The notes: generated by a model from the letters alone, not told the origin. 33,086 bases of DNA from Verrucomicrobiota bacterium (GCA_030625775.1 DAOUQC010000058.1:1-33086), one strand, 5' to 3'. Counted from the first letter of the stretch, positions 23,820 to 32,872 are shown. Program-made: numbers and translations.

Positions 23820-26800
23820 CTACTTCAACTTCAAAGTCGCCAGATAAGCCACCACATCACGAATCTCGTGCTTCTTGAGCAAAGCACTCATCGGTGGCAT
23901 CGTCGAAATCACAGGGCTTCGTTCCTTGATCTGATCCACCGCCACCTTGATCGTTTTATTATCAGCATCACGAACCTCAATCTCCTTCTTTGTCTCTTTA
24001 CGGAACTGCCCGGCCACCGTATCCCCATTTTTCAAAGTCACCGAAATCGTGCCATAACCCGGAGTGATCACCGCCTGCGGATTCAGAACTGATTCCAAAA
24101 TATAACGGCGATCCTTTAGCCTCCCGATCGATTTCAAGTTCGGCCCGATGGTGCTGCCCTTGCCATTGTTGTATTTGTGGCAACGCACACACTGTGCCGC
24201 AATGTGATTCATGAAAATGTCCTTACCCTCTTCAGGATCCCCGCCCTCCAGGCATTCGTAAAAAGAAGCCACCAGATCACCCGGCTTGCGAATTTTGCCA
24301 AACTCATCAAGAGCCGATTTGATCTTTGGCACTGACTCCGCTCTTACCTGCGCCGCAGTGATCACATCCAGCAGTAACTCCGGTTTCACTCCACCATTCG
24401 CCAGCTTCTCGGCCCATTCCGTCAGTACTTGATCCGCTTGTTTATTGCCCATACCGGAAAGTGTCACAAAAACCTGCTGGCCTTCAAACACATCCGCATC
24501 CTTTTTCAAAATCACAGCAGCCCGTTGAACCGCTTTCTGCGAGTCAATCGCCGCCAGCAAGCGCAAAGCCCGAACCCTGAGCCGACGCGACGAAGACGCC
24601 AGGCCCGCATCCACCGCTGCCGCCAATTGGGTCGAGCCCTGTTTCTCCAGCGCATTGAGAGCCTCCAGTCGCAATGCCGATGCATTGGCCGTCCCTTTGA
24701 CCACCGTCAGCAAAATCTCAGGATCGATGGGAACCTTCAGCGTGGTGGCCACGCGCATAGCCAATTCCCGGATTCCCGACTCCTTGTCTGCCAGCAAAGA
24801 ACCCAGGTGAGGCTCCACCAATTTGGCAGCTGCTCCAAGATCGCGTTTGGACAGCTCGCGGTAACGTCCTTCGATACGGTCAATCTCGGGAAGATCCGCC
24901 CACATCGACAGGGCCTGCAACGCATCCCGTCGCAGAGGCAGCGGAGCCTGTTTTTTCAAAGTATAAACGGCCAGACGCTCTGCCGAGTGATCATCTCCAA
25001 GCCGGAAGTTCGCGTTTACCGCACGGCGGATGAAGGCTTCGTTTTCATACGATGTCAAAACCAAAGCTGCCGCCAAAGCCGGCAGAGCTGCTGCAATCGA
25101 ATCATCATCGTGAATCGCCCGGGCCGCATCGGTGGCAATAAACTCTTCACCATCAGCCAAAAACCCGGCAGCGCCTGCATCACCCGAACGCCGCAGTGCC
25201 AACAAGGCCGCGTGGCGTATTGCCGGATTCCCGTCCTTGCTCAAAGCAGCCAACTGCTGCGCTGTCGCACAGTGTTCCAGCGCCGATACCGCGGCATGAC
25301 GCAAGTAAGTCTGATCCCGCTGGATCTTCCCTGCAAAAGCCAGCAAGGCCGGGTAAGCTTTGTCTGCCGCCAAATTCCCCAAAGAGATCGCCGCAAAACT
25401 CCGCACCCGGTCACTTTTGTCTTCCAGTAATTTGATCAAGACATCGAGCGTAGCCTGTCCCTCAATCGAACCCATGTCCCCAATCGTCCGGGCAAACTGC
25501 GCCCGCATTTCCACGTCCTGATCGCCGGCCAGTTTCAGTAGTGATGATGGTTTGCGCTGCTCTTTTTTCCGCTGCAACTGTCCCCAGCCCCACAAGGCGT
25601 GAATCCTCGCCATCTGCGGCTGTTTCACATCCAATGCCGTTTTCCCAAGTAAGTCCGCCTCCTCTCGCTTGACCAATTCAAACTGGGCCGCCAGTCTCAC
25701 CCGTTGGTCCGCGTGGGCACAATATTCCACCAAATCCCCATCCTTCCACTTGCCCATGCCATCACCCAGCAAAAAAGCGGTTTTCTTCCGCTCCTTCGAA
25801 TTTTCATACTCCGGCACATCAATTTTCCACACCCCGCCTTCATCATTGAGCGGGTACCCCCCACCCCAGTCCGTGCCGTAAAGCCCACCATCCGGCCCCC
25901 AGTTTAATCCCACCAGCGGCACCCCGTTGCCGATGATATGATCGTTGATCATTTCAAACGATGCCCCCTTGGCTTTCACCTGGAAAGCATTCTGATATCC
26001 TGAAGAAAACTGGGTAATGAAAAAATAATTGCGGTACTCCGGACTGAGTGCCGTGCCGGGATTCCACGCAAAACCGGACGGACCGTTTACATAATTCTTA
26101 ATGGTCGGCACAATATGTCCCGGCTGACCATCAAAGTAAGGCTTGTACATTCCCTCACTGGTCCAGAAATTGTAATCCCCTTTGAAATACTGCCAATTGA
26201 TCCGCCAGCCGGCATCCATGTGTTGAACCAGGTAAACCAGACGCTCCATTTCCCCCGGGCTATCGCCATCGTTATCCACCCCGAACCAGTTTCCATAAGC
26301 ATCAAAACGCGGTTCCTGCAAATTGCGCAGGCCGCGCACAAATACTTCAAAATTCGAACCGTCCGGCTCACAGCGCATCATGCTGCCTTCATGGGGGTAT
26401 TCGTATTTTTTCCCTTCTTTCGATGTCACGTTGATCCCTTTGTCCCCGATCGTCCAGTAGATGCGCCCATCCGGCCCGACGTTCAATCCGTGCATATAAT
26501 GCCCTGCGTAGGCCACGTGAACTCCAAAACCGTGGGCGATGGATTCCCGTTTGTCAGCCACCCCGTTTCCAGAGGTATCACGAAATTTCATCAACTCCGG
26601 TGAAGCCGTCGCATAAACATCACCATCGAAATACATCACCCCCGCCATGCTTCCGGTGATTTCTGTTTTGACGTCCGTTGCATAGGCTGTTTTTATATCC
26701 GCCTTGCCATCACCATTGCTGTCCTCCAGACGATAGATCGTATCGCTCATCACCGTCAGGTCACGCCAGTCGTGTGAACCATCTTTGTTATGATCCACTA

Positions 26801-27761
26801 CTTGTTTTTTGCTATTTTCGCTCTGCCCCTTTTCCGGTGACAACTCACGATGATAAAAAGCACGTTTGTCTTCCACCGAACGCAATTTCAAATCCTCCAC
26901 CATCCACTCCTGGCGAATCGCCAGATCCTGCGCCACCCGACGCCGGGCCCCTGTCACATAGGCACGTCCCTTTCCATCAAAGCTCAAGGCAATCGCATTG
27001 TGAATCTGAAAGTCAGACGTCCACTTATTGTATTTCAAAGTTTTAGGATCCGCATGCGCCGCTGCACCCTTGGCTTTGACCTTGATCCCCCGCAATTCCA
27101 CATCATCCCACATCCCCGTATCATCAAAAGACCCCAGTCCGATGCTGCCCCAGTCAAAGGTCTTGTCGTGTGCCGCCATCATTGGCTTTTTCATGTCGTC
27201 AAAATAGACCTCGATCAGCCCGCTCTCTACTTCGCGCACTATTTTCACCTGATGCCAGGTGTCATCCTTCCACGGCGTACCTGCACTGGTTTTTTCCGAG
27301 ATTTTTATCCTCGGCGCATCGTTGACAATGAATATCTGGTTGGCATGATCATCCGCTTTCTGCCCCAGATGCACATAGTAAAAATGCGCCGGATCCTGAT
27401 AGCCAAAAAACAAGCACATGTCCCGATGACCATAACTTTTTTTCGTCGTTCGCACCTTGGCCGTGAGAACAAAATCCCCCACCGTCTGGTATTTCAACAT
27501 CGCCATGTTCACCGGACTGCGATGTGGCGGCTTGTAATTGGAAGCTCCGTAAAGCTCTAACACCCGATTGCCCGGCTTACCAAACTCCCGCACCCGCCAG
27601 GCACTGGCATCCGTAGTGTCCCATGCAGCAAAACCACGTTTGAAATTTTCTTTAAGTAAGACCGGTAAGTCATCTGCCGCCCGGCTGACGGGAACCGGCA
27701 AAAAAATCAGAACTAAAAAAATACAGTGCACCCAAAGTGTGAAAACTCTCATAAGCTTCAA
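23820..27761 (-). CDS. PVC-type heme-binding CxxCH protein: LamG-like, propeller, HEAT repeats, cytochrome c
   Basis: 1313 residues. Signal peptide ends about residue 28 (SRA). Residues about 30-225 are a laminin-G/DUF1080-like sandwich (FKRGFAAWDTTDASAWRV, FYYVHLGQK, WHQVKIVREVESGLIEVYFDD). Then comes the Pirellula/Verrucomicrobium N-terminal propeller domain (TIGR02604-like, about 250-640), with ALSFDGKGRAYVTG, HGLNVGPDGRIYWTIGDKG, GVDNDGDSPGEMERL and GLNWGPDGGLYGTDWGGGYPL. Alpha-helical HEAT repeats follow (about 690-1140: VRSFAAISLGNLA, RHAALLALRRSG). The C-terminal TIGR02603-like cytochrome c has CVRCH at 1191-1195, GPNL, and the probable axial Met in STMPPMS. It is a large periplasmic redox or binding protein found almost only in PVC bacteria; the substrate is unknown. 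Confidence 0.93.
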   Translation of the reverse strand: MKLMRVFTLWVHCIFLVLIFLPVPVSRAADDLPVLLKENFKRGFAAWDTTDASAWRVREFGKPGNRVLELYGASNYKPPHRSPVNMAMLKYQTVGDFVLTAKVRTTKKSYGHRDMCLFFGYQDPAHFYYVHLGQKADDHANQIFIVNDAPRIKISEKTSAGTPWKDDTWHQVKIVREVESGLIEVYFDDMKKPMMAAHDKTFDWGSIGLGSFDDTGMWDDVELRGIKVKAKGAAAHADPKTLKYNKWTSDFQIHNAIALSFDGKGRAYVTGARRRVAQDLAIRQEWMVEDLKLRSVEDKRAFYHRELSPEKGQSENSKKQVVDHNKDGSHDWRDLTVMSDTIYRLEDSNGDGKADIKTAYATDVKTEITGSMAGVMYFDGDVYATASPELMKFRDTSGNGVADKRESIAHGFGVHVAYAGHYMHGLNVGPDGRIYWTIGDKGINVTSKEGKKYEYPHEGSMMRCEPDGSNFEVFVRGLRNLQEPRFDAYGNWFGVDNDGDSPGEMERLVYLVQHMDAGWRINWQYFKGDYNFWTSEGMYKPYFDGQPGHIVPTIKNYVNGPSGFAWNPGTALSPEYRNYFFITQFSSGYQNAFQVKAKGASFEMINDHIIGNGVPLVGLNWGPDGGLYGTDWGGGYPLNDEGGVWKIDVPEYENSKERKKTAFLLGDGMGKWKDGDLVEYCAHADQRVRLAAQFELVKREEADLLGKTALDVKQPQMARIHALWGWGQLQRKKEQRKPSSLLKLAGDQDVEMRAQFARTIGDMGSIEGQATLDVLIKLLEDKSDRVRSFAAISLGNLAADKAYPALLAFAGKIQRDQTYLRHAAVSALEHCATAQQLAALSKDGNPAIRHAALLALRRSGDAGAAGFLADGEEFIATDAARAIHDDDSIAAALPALAAALVLTSYENEAFIRRAVNANFRLGDDHSAERLAVYTLKKQAPLPLRRDALQALSMWADLPEIDRIEGRYRELSKRDLGAAAKLVEPHLGSLLADKESGIRELAMRVATTLKVPIDPEILLTVVKGTANASALRLEALNALEKQGSTQLAAAVDAGLASSSRRLRVRALRLLAAIDSQKAVQRAAVILKKDADVFEGQQVFVTLSGMGNKQADQVLTEWAEKLANGGVKPELLLDVITAAQVRAESVPKIKSALDEFGKIRKPGDLVASFYECLEGGDPEEGKDIFMNHIAAQCVRCHKYNNGKGSTIGPNLKSIGRLKDRRYILESVLNPQAVITPGYGTISVTLKNGDTVAGQFRKETKKEIEVRDADNKTIKVAVDQIKERSPVISTMPPMSALLKKHEIRDVVAYLATLKLK

Positions 27762-27855
27762 TCGCTAACATAGAATGCAACACTGTTCCACTAGTGCTTT
27801 AGCCACCGCCTTCAGAAACCCCAACCACTGTAACCGGGGCAACTCAATACAGTTG

Positions 27856-28302
27856 CTAATCCTGCCCAAGATTGGGCTCAGCCTGATCACGCTTGCGCTC
27901 AGGCATAATAACGCAGGCGCCCTTGCAGCCAAAGAGCTTGCTCAGGAATAACCGATTGCGGCTGATCCACATATAAAATTTCTCCGCCAGCCAGATCACT
28001 CCGGGTATCCACAAAAACAAAGACAGCGGCACCAACAGGGGCAGCCGCATTCCTAGATAGCGAATGCATCTCGCTCCACGATAGATCTTCCCGCCAACCG
28101 TCACACAATGAATTGCCTCCAGAAGGTCTTCTCGTGTCAAATTCGGCGCAATGATTGCCGCCTGGGCATCTTTGATCGGCAAAAACTTGACCCGGTTGAA
28201 CCAATCCAGCCAAGTGAGTGACTTCATTTGAAAAGTACACAAAGGACAGTCACTGTCGTATAGAACGATGATGACATCATTGCGGTTATCTTCACTGCTC
28301 AT
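27856..28302 (-). CDS. DUF393 / DCC-family thiol-disulfide oxidoreductase-like protein
   Basis: 148 residues from the ATG at 28302. A longer frame to 28383 would overlap the upstream small gene and adds an unlikely Arg-rich start. VIIVLYDSDCPLCTFQMKSL carries the DxDCPLC motif of the DCC family (thioredoxin-like, with a CxxC redox pair). It continues with VKFLPIKD and YRGARCIRYLGMRLPLL. The C-terminal half has a hydrophobic stretch (LLVPLSLFLWIPGVIWLAEKFY) that may insert into or lie on the membrane, then GCKGAC. These proteins are presumed redox proteins without a known partner. The stop of the zinc-ribbon gene lies 4 bp upstream, so the two are translated from one message. A 6-bp hairpin (27839-27844/27851-27856) abuts the stop codon but has no T-run. 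Confidence 0.85.
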   Translation of the reverse strand: MSSEDNRNDVIIVLYDSDCPLCTFQMKSLTWLDWFNRVKFLPIKDAQAAIIAPNLTREDLLEAIHCVTVGGKIYRGARCIRYLGMRLPLLVPLSLFLWIPGVIWLAEKFYMWISRNRLFLSKLFGCKGACVIMPERKRDQAEPNLGQD

Positions 28303-28306
28303 TTTA

Positions 28307-28528
28307 TCAAGAATTACGATCCTGCAACCATTGCCTGAAATCAAAAATCGCCTCCGGATCCCGCCCTCCATCATCGCCTTCACCGATCACCAGATCCCAG
28401 CGATCCATGCACCCGGAGCAACGGTAGGCCACTATATCCCCGTCCTGCCAGCCTTCTTCAGGTGGATAGCTCAAACGATGCGCTTTCTGCCCACAATCGA
28501 CACAAGTTATAATCTCCGGAACATCCAT
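28307..28528 (-). CDS. Small four-cysteine zinc-ribbon-like protein
   Basis: 73 residues from the ATG at 28528; a GTG one codon earlier is possible. Two Cys pairs, CVDC (9-12) and CSGC (37-40), are spaced 24 residues apart like a zinc ribbon. The second half is acidic (IGEGDDGGRDPEAIFDFRQWLQ). There is no signal peptide. The family was not recognised by name. It is judged a real gene because the Cys pattern is coherent, the frame ends 4 bp before the DCC gene start, and the two share a strand. It could be a metal- or nucleic-acid-binding partner of the DCC protein; this is a guess from position. Confidence 0.7.
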   Translation of the reverse strand: MDVPEIITCVDCGQKAHRLSYPPEEGWQDGDIVAYRCSGCMDRWDLVIGEGDDGGRDPEAIFDFRQWLQDRNS

Positions 28529-28561
28529 CACTTAATTCGTCTGCAGCATAGCACGCGTAAA

Positions 28562-28650
28562 GTGGATTGGACACCGTCTATTTGCCTATGGACTATCTCC
28601 GCTGCGCTCCGGTTCCACTCCGCTCCGCTTCCAAATCCGTCCATTGATGG
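28562..28650 (-). repeat. Dispersed structured repeat, copy B
   Basis: 28593-28617, read on the minus strand, matches 5399-5423 on the plus strand at 23 of 25 bases (shared start TGGAACCGGAG). The outer arms GGATTTGG (minus strand, about 28630-28637) and CCAATCC (minus strand, about 28564-28570) can pair with one bulge. It begins 15 bp after the stop of the beta-helix gene, in the same relation to that gene as copy A has to the DUF1552 gene. Confidence 0.65.
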
Positions 28651-28664
28651 CTACGCTTTGCCCC

Positions 28665-30077
28665 TCACTTTTCCAATTCCTCATAATAAACCGTCGGCCC
28701 GATCAGATGCTTGCCGATCTTTTGTAACGAAGCTTCTCCAATTCGGAAATGCGAATCTAAAACAGGGTCCTGCTGCAAGGCCTGCTCATGGTGGCCCACA
28801 GCCGCCTTGAACGCATCCCACTCTTGGGACAAAAAACTCTTTCCTCCCAGCTCATACCTTCCGGGAAAATAGATATTCGCCTCACCGAAAAAACTCTCCC
28901 CTTTTAACCGCAACTCCAAATCTTCACAATTGGCAACCACACTTTTGGTCAAATGAACCCGGCTCCCCCGCTCCGCAGCAATTCCAACTTTCGAAGCGGC
29001 AAAAATCGAGCTCACAATCATGACCCGGGCGCGATCAGCAATGAACGCACCGTATTCGCCACCATGGGAAATGACGTTCTGAAGATAGACTGAGGTGCCC
29101 TGAATCGGGCTGAATTCCCCGCCTACCAAGTGCTTGGTTGTTCCGGGAGCGATTCTGAAATTACTCGGATTGTCATAGACCTGAACATCCACCGCGCTGT
29201 GAAATGCGCCGATAAACAAAATGCCGAGCCTGCTGTTATGATGGACTTTGATCCCTGAATAAAAAGAACGGGACAAATTCACATCCTCAATTCCTGAACC
29301 ATTGTGATGAAAATGCCCGTTGCGCACCACTGCCTCGATTGCTTCATGAATACTGAAACCATCATCGCCATTAAAACGCCCCTCGATATTCTCGAATACC
29401 GCACTGCGACAATCGCCGTGAATATTAAATCCATCGTTCGAGTGAAACTCTGAAATAAGATTTTTTACCACAAAATAACTCGATGATCCCACCTGCAATC
29501 CTGACGATTGAAAAGATCCCTCCAATCGATAATCCCCCGGTTTTTTCCCCGCTTCAGGCCTGAATCGCAAGATTCCCTTCTTTTTGTCATCCTCAGTCCG
29601 CAGCCACGACCACTGCCCTTGCTGCAAAGCCTTTGCATCGCCAGAAGCTGTGCGCTTCCCATCAATGACCAGCATAGGCCAACCGTACGGACGTGGCCCG
29701 GCAATTTCATACACATCGCCGCTTTTCTGCCATTGCCGGGGATCAATTTCACGCAAACCGCTGATCACCGCACCGTTGCCCTCGATGACCAACGGCTTCG
29801 AAGGGGTGCCTCCCAGATGGCTCAAAACCAGTGGCTCCCGATAAGCTTCCCCGGTATTGGCAATGATAATGGTGTCGGAGGTTCTTGCAGTTTTCACCAC
29901 CTTCGCCAGCGTTCGGAAGGCCTGCGCTGCCGTTCGACCCTCATTATCATCCTTGCCTTGCAGATTATTCACAAACCAGGTTTCGGCAGTGCAAATCTCC
30001 ACTCCAGCAAAAGACAGCAGGATAAAAAGGAGGGGGAGGATTATTTGAAAACAAGAGCTTCTTACCGGAGGTTTCAC
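28665..30077 (-). CDS. Exported right-handed parallel beta-helix repeat protein
   Basis: 470 residues. Signal peptide about 1-30 (IILPLLFILLSFAGVEICTA). The mature start WFVNNLQGKDDNEGRTAAQAFRTLAKVVKTA is the usual opening of the pectate-lyase-like/NosD group (tandem x-G-x-D-x-N-x-G-t-x-x-x-P/AFRTLAKA pattern). From about 190 on the sequence repeats short turns such as VKNLISEFHSNDGFNIHG, FENIEGRFNGDDGFSIHE, VRNGHFHHNGSGIEDV and VQVYDNPSNFRI, giving stacked coils of a beta-helix. The family contains polysaccharide lyases, epimerases and binding proteins; no catalytic residues could be placed. It reads away from an esterase remnant 35 bp upstream and ends before repeat copy B. Confidence 0.85.
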   Translation of the reverse strand: MKPPVRSSCFQIILPLLFILLSFAGVEICTAETWFVNNLQGKDDNEGRTAAQAFRTLAKVVKTARTSDTIIIANTGEAYREPLVLSHLGGTPSKPLVIEGNGAVISGLREIDPRQWQKSGDVYEIAGPRPYGWPMLVIDGKRTASGDAKALQQGQWSWLRTEDDKKKGILRFRPEAGKKPGDYRLEGSFQSSGLQVGSSSYFVVKNLISEFHSNDGFNIHGDCRSAVFENIEGRFNGDDGFSIHEAIEAVVRNGHFHHNGSGIEDVNLSRSFYSGIKVHHNSRLGILFIGAFHSAVDVQVYDNPSNFRIAPGTTKHLVGGEFSPIQGTSVYLQNVISHGGEYGAFIADRARVMIVSSIFAASKVGIAAERGSRVHLTKSVVANCEDLELRLKGESFFGEANIYFPGRYELGGKSFLSQEWDAFKAAVGHHEQALQQDPVLDSHFRIGEASLQKIGKHLIGPTVYYEELEK

Positions 30078-30112
30078 TCCTCAAGCTACGCAATAATCAC
30101 AAAACTCCAGAA

Positions 30113-30385
30113 ATGAATATCTCCAAAGCTAGAAAAATTCTCTGCATCGGCTTCACCCTCACTGCCCTTATTAGTCAAAAGGCCTTGGCGCTTGACGTCT
30201 ATATTGTCGCTGGACAGTCCGTAGAAAATAACCCTAACTTCAAAAAGAAGCTTTCAAGGAATTCAACAGAGCTACATAAATTCCGCGGCAAAAACCAACT
30301 GCCTCTTCGCTGTCAGAATCCCATGCTGATGACCATTCGACAAAAGTCGCAGGTCCATCATTCATCGTTATCGGTTTCAGACTGA
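30113..30385 (+). pseudogene. 5' remnant of a sialate O-acetylesterase-like gene
   Basis: The frame opens with a signal peptide (MNISKARKILCIGFTLTALISQKALA) and then LDVYIVAGQS, the first block of SASA-family esterases, which ends in the catalytic Ser (usual form DVxxxAGQSN). Right after this Ser, about base 30222, likeness to the family stops. The frame continues with NFKKKLSRNSTELHKFRGK and ends at 30385. This second part lies antisense over the 3' end of the SRPBCC gene (30240-30668), so it is probably not selected as protein. The simplest reading is a deletion or recombination that removed the rest of an exported acetylesterase and brought the SRPBCC gene in tail first. Confidence 0.65.
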
Positions 30386-30668
30386 TCACGCCCAGATAGT
30401 TACTCACCTCACCCGGAGAAACCGGACTAGGACCGTCATCAATCGAATATTCCAGGATATGCGCACCAGCATCCACCCGGGTCACTGTTTCATGAAAGGC
30501 GTCATTCAATACCCTCTTCGCCCCAACTTCCCGCCCTCCGGAATCTCCTACCTTCTCACATTTGCTGATCACTTCCGGAGCCCATGACAAATCGTGGAAA
30601 TCACTGATCCTATTCCAGACATCTTCCAAGGAAGCATTCACAACAGTAGATTGATATGTAATTGGCAT
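30240..30668 (-). CDS. SRPBCC-family protein (polyketide cyclase/dehydrase-like)
   Basis: 142 residues, cytoplasmic (no signal). It opens with the family's ITYQSTVVNASLEDVWNRISDFHDLSWAPEVISKCEKVG, where the strand, helix, D-F and W pattern marks the START/Bet v 1-like ligand-binding fold. It goes on with GAKRVLNDAFHETVTRVD, LEYSIDD, LGVISLKPI and FVEWSSAWD, and ends in a long C-terminal helix. Ligand and reaction are unknown; many relatives bind hydrophobic molecules or act as small cyclases. Its last bases overlap, in the opposite direction, the frame of the esterase remnant. It diverges from the YdjY gene at 30788. Confidence 0.85.
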   Translation of the reverse strand: MPITYQSTVVNASLEDVWNRISDFHDLSWAPEVISKCEKVGDSGGREVGAKRVLNDAFHETVTRVDAGAHILEYSIDDGPSPVSPGEVSNYLGVISLKPITMNDGPATFVEWSSAWDSDSEEAVGFCRGIYVALLNSLKASF

Positions 30669-30787
30669 AGTGATTTTTTAGCTGATTAATCAACCGGAAG
30701 CAAGCCCAGGCAAACATCAATGCCTGACAAAGTTTGCTGGCATCCACCCACAGATCCAGCTATCGTTTGATTGTGATTTTTAAACCC

Positions 30788-31618
30788 ATGCCTGCCAAGC
30801 AATCCCCAACCTCCCCACTGCTGACTGCCTTGATCGCAGGGCTGGTTCTTTTTTGCCTACCCGATGCTCCCGCCGCCCGGGCCGAAAAAGCGAAAGTAAA
30901 ACAAACCTCCCCTGCAAAAGAAGAAGAAGGCAAAAGCAAAGCTGCCAGCCCAAAGCAAGCAACCCCCGGCAAAGCAAGTGTCAAAAGCCTGGGAGACCAC
31001 CGCTATCAGATCGGGGACATCACCTTCAACGGCAAAACCCGGGAAATCCGTTTCCCCGCCACCATGAACCTGGAAAAAGGTCTGCTGGAATACGTGCTCG
31101 TCACTGATGAAGGGAAAATCCATGAGAGCCTGCTCAGCACCAAAATCAGGCCTGCACAGTTGCAAATCGCGCTGAAACTATGCCATTACCGCGACGGCGT
31201 GGGCGACACTTTTGATGCCCTTTTCCCCGAGGATGAAAAAAAAGGCAAAGCCGGAATAGCTGATCGTGGCAGTTCCATTCGGATCGCTGCAGAATGGACA
31301 GAAAAAAGCGATGGCCTCGAAAAACCCAGACGTTTTCAAATAGGTGAACTCATCCGCGATTTAAAAACCGACAGCCCCATGAATGAAGGCCAATGGATTT
31401 ATACCGGATCCATCATTTATGAAGGCACCTTTATTGCCGAAGCAGAGGGAACCCTGATCGCCGTCTACATCGACAATGGATCTCTGATCAACAGCTTCCG
31501 TTCCGGTTCGGACGACGATGAACGATGGATGACCAATACCAAGATCGCACCAAAAATGGGAACCCCGATCACCCTTGTTTTGAGCCCGGAAAGCCAAGGA
31601 AAGCCTGCAAAAAAATAA
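30788..31618 (+). CDS. YdjY domain-containing exported protein
   Basis: 276 residues from the ATG at 30788. The frame extends to a TTG at 30734, but the ATG directly precedes the signal sequence (SPLLTALIAGLVLFCLPDAPAARA). A Lys/Ala/Glu-rich linker follows (about 34-66). The conserved YdjY core is DITFNGKTREIRFPATMNLEKGLLEYVLVTDEGKIHESLLSTKIRPAQLQIALKLC (about 73-130). The C-terminal half contains EGTLIAVYIDNGSLINSF and DERWMTNTK. YdjY occurs near iron-sulfur or electron-transfer genes in some genomes, but its role is not established. The gene for the toroid protein starts 12 bp downstream, so these form an operon. Confidence 0.85.
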   Translation: MPAKQSPTSPLLTALIAGLVLFCLPDAPAARAEKAKVKQTSPAKEEEGKSKAASPKQATPGKASVKSLGDHRYQIGDITFNGKTREIRFPATMNLEKGLLEYVLVTDEGKIHESLLSTKIRPAQLQIALKLCHYRDGVGDTFDALFPEDEKKGKAGIADRGSSIRIAAEWTEKSDGLEKPRRFQIGELIRDLKTDSPMNEGQWIYTGSIIYEGTFIAEAEGTLIAVYIDNGSLINSFRSGSDDDERWMTNTKIAPKMGTPITLVLSPESQGKPAKK

Positions 31619-31630
31619 ACCTCTTCTGCC

Positions 31631-32836
31631 ATGAAAATCTTTCCTCTCAATAGCGCTTCCCTTTGCTTTGCTTGTTTTATCTTTGTTGTTTTCACTGCAA
31701 ACCCGGCTTTTACACAAAAAAATATCAGTTCTAAACCCGGAGCCCAGGGAGATCTGTCCCTGCGTCTGGAAATCGAACACGCTATCGACAAAGGAGTCAT
31801 CTGGCTGAAACAACACCAGGATCAGGAAAGCGGGGCCTGGAGCGAAACCGACCAACCCGCGCTCACTGCTCTGGCGGTCGCTGCCATCGCAGGTGATCCC
31901 TCACTCGCCCCTTCAGACAAACTCCCTGCCCAGATAAAAAAAGGCCTCGCGTTTATCGTCAGCAAAAAAAAGAGTGATGGAGGCATTTACGGCAAGGGAC
32001 TGGCGACCTACAACACCTCGCTGTCGCTGATGGCCCTGATGCAGGGCGGTGATTCCAGCAACGATGAAATCATCCGCAGCGCTCGAAAATTCCTCATCAA
32101 CCAGCAATCCGATTTTGATGCCCGGGGCCAAACAGACAATGTCTTTGATGGCGGCATTGGCTACGGCGGCACCTATGCTCACTCGGATTTATCCAATACC
32201 CACCTCGCTCTCGAAGCCCTGCATTACTCCAAACAGTATCTTTCCGATACCGCAGGAGGAGCGGGCGAATTTGATCTCGACTGGGGAGCCGCCATCGAGT
32301 TTGTCGAAAAATGCCAGAACTCGGAAAAAACCGTGAAAATGCTCGGCAAAGAATATGCCCTGAACAAAAAAGACCTCGGAGGTTTTGTCTATTTCCCCGG
32401 GGACACCAAAGCCGGTGAAGAGGTAACCTCCGATGGGAAAATCGCCCTGCGCTCTTACGGCAGCATGGGTTATGCCGGAATGTTAAGCTTCATTTATGCT
32501 GACATGGACAAACAGGATCCGCGAATGAAAGCCGCCCTCACCTGGTTGCAGCAAAATTTTTCGATTGATGAAAATCCCGGGCTTAAAGCCCAGGGTCTAT
32601 ATTATTATTACCACACCATGGCCAAAGCCCTGACCCTCTATGGAGCTGACACCTTGACGCTGGCCGACGGCAGCAAAATCAAGTGGCGTGAAAAACTCGC
32701 CCTGAAACTCTTTGATGATCAGCAGCGTGATGGATCCTGGGTCAACCAGGGTTCCAGTCGCTGGTGGGAAGACGACCCGGTGCTGGTCACCGCTTATGCC
32801 GTGCTCGCCCTCGAACACATTCACCGGGGATTGTAA
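31631..32836 (+). CDS. Exported terpene-cyclase-like (prenyltransferase/squalene oxidase repeat) protein
   Basis: 401 residues with signal peptide (SASLCFACFIFVVFTANPAFT). The mature region is an alpha/alpha toroid of squalene-cyclase type repeats: IDKGVIWLKQHQDQESGAWSE, ALTALAVAAIAG, IKKGLAFIVSKKKSDGGIYGK, TYNTSLSLMALMQGG, MKAALTWLQQNFSIDENPGL, and FDDQQRDGSWVNQ. The acidic DxDD cyclase motif was not found, and the location outside the cytoplasm argues against a true triterpene cyclase. It is more likely a binding or scaffold toroid. It lies 12 bp after the YdjY gene and 36 bp before another exported protein gene, so the three are probably one operon. Confidence 0.88.
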   Translation: MKIFPLNSASLCFACFIFVVFTANPAFTQKNISSKPGAQGDLSLRLEIEHAIDKGVIWLKQHQDQESGAWSETDQPALTALAVAAIAGDPSLAPSDKLPAQIKKGLAFIVSKKKSDGGIYGKGLATYNTSLSLMALMQGGDSSNDEIIRSARKFLINQQSDFDARGQTDNVFDGGIGYGGTYAHSDLSNTHLALEALHYSKQYLSDTAGGAGEFDLDWGAAIEFVEKCQNSEKTVKMLGKEYALNKKDLGGFVYFPGDTKAGEEVTSDGKIALRSYGSMGYAGMLSFIYADMDKQDPRMKAALTWLQQNFSIDENPGLKAQGLYYYYHTMAKALTLYGADTLTLADGSKIKWREKLALKLFDDQQRDGSWVNQGSSRWWEDDPVLVTAYAVLALEHIHRGL

Positions 32837-32872
32837 CTCGGCAAAAAACCAAACTCCAACTATTACCAAGTC

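Noticed and set aside
24429-25430. 333-residue open frame on the plus strand
   Set aside because: Antisense to the HEAT-repeat part of the PVC cytochrome; composition is dominated by Arg, Gln and Cys with no family likeness.
27781-27796. Possible further TTCCA-loop hairpin
   Set aside because: The arms CACT/AGTG are only 4 bp and likely occur by chance.
31631-32836. True triterpene cyclase
   Set aside because: The protein is exported and no DxDD motif was found; only the toroid repeat pattern supports the family link.
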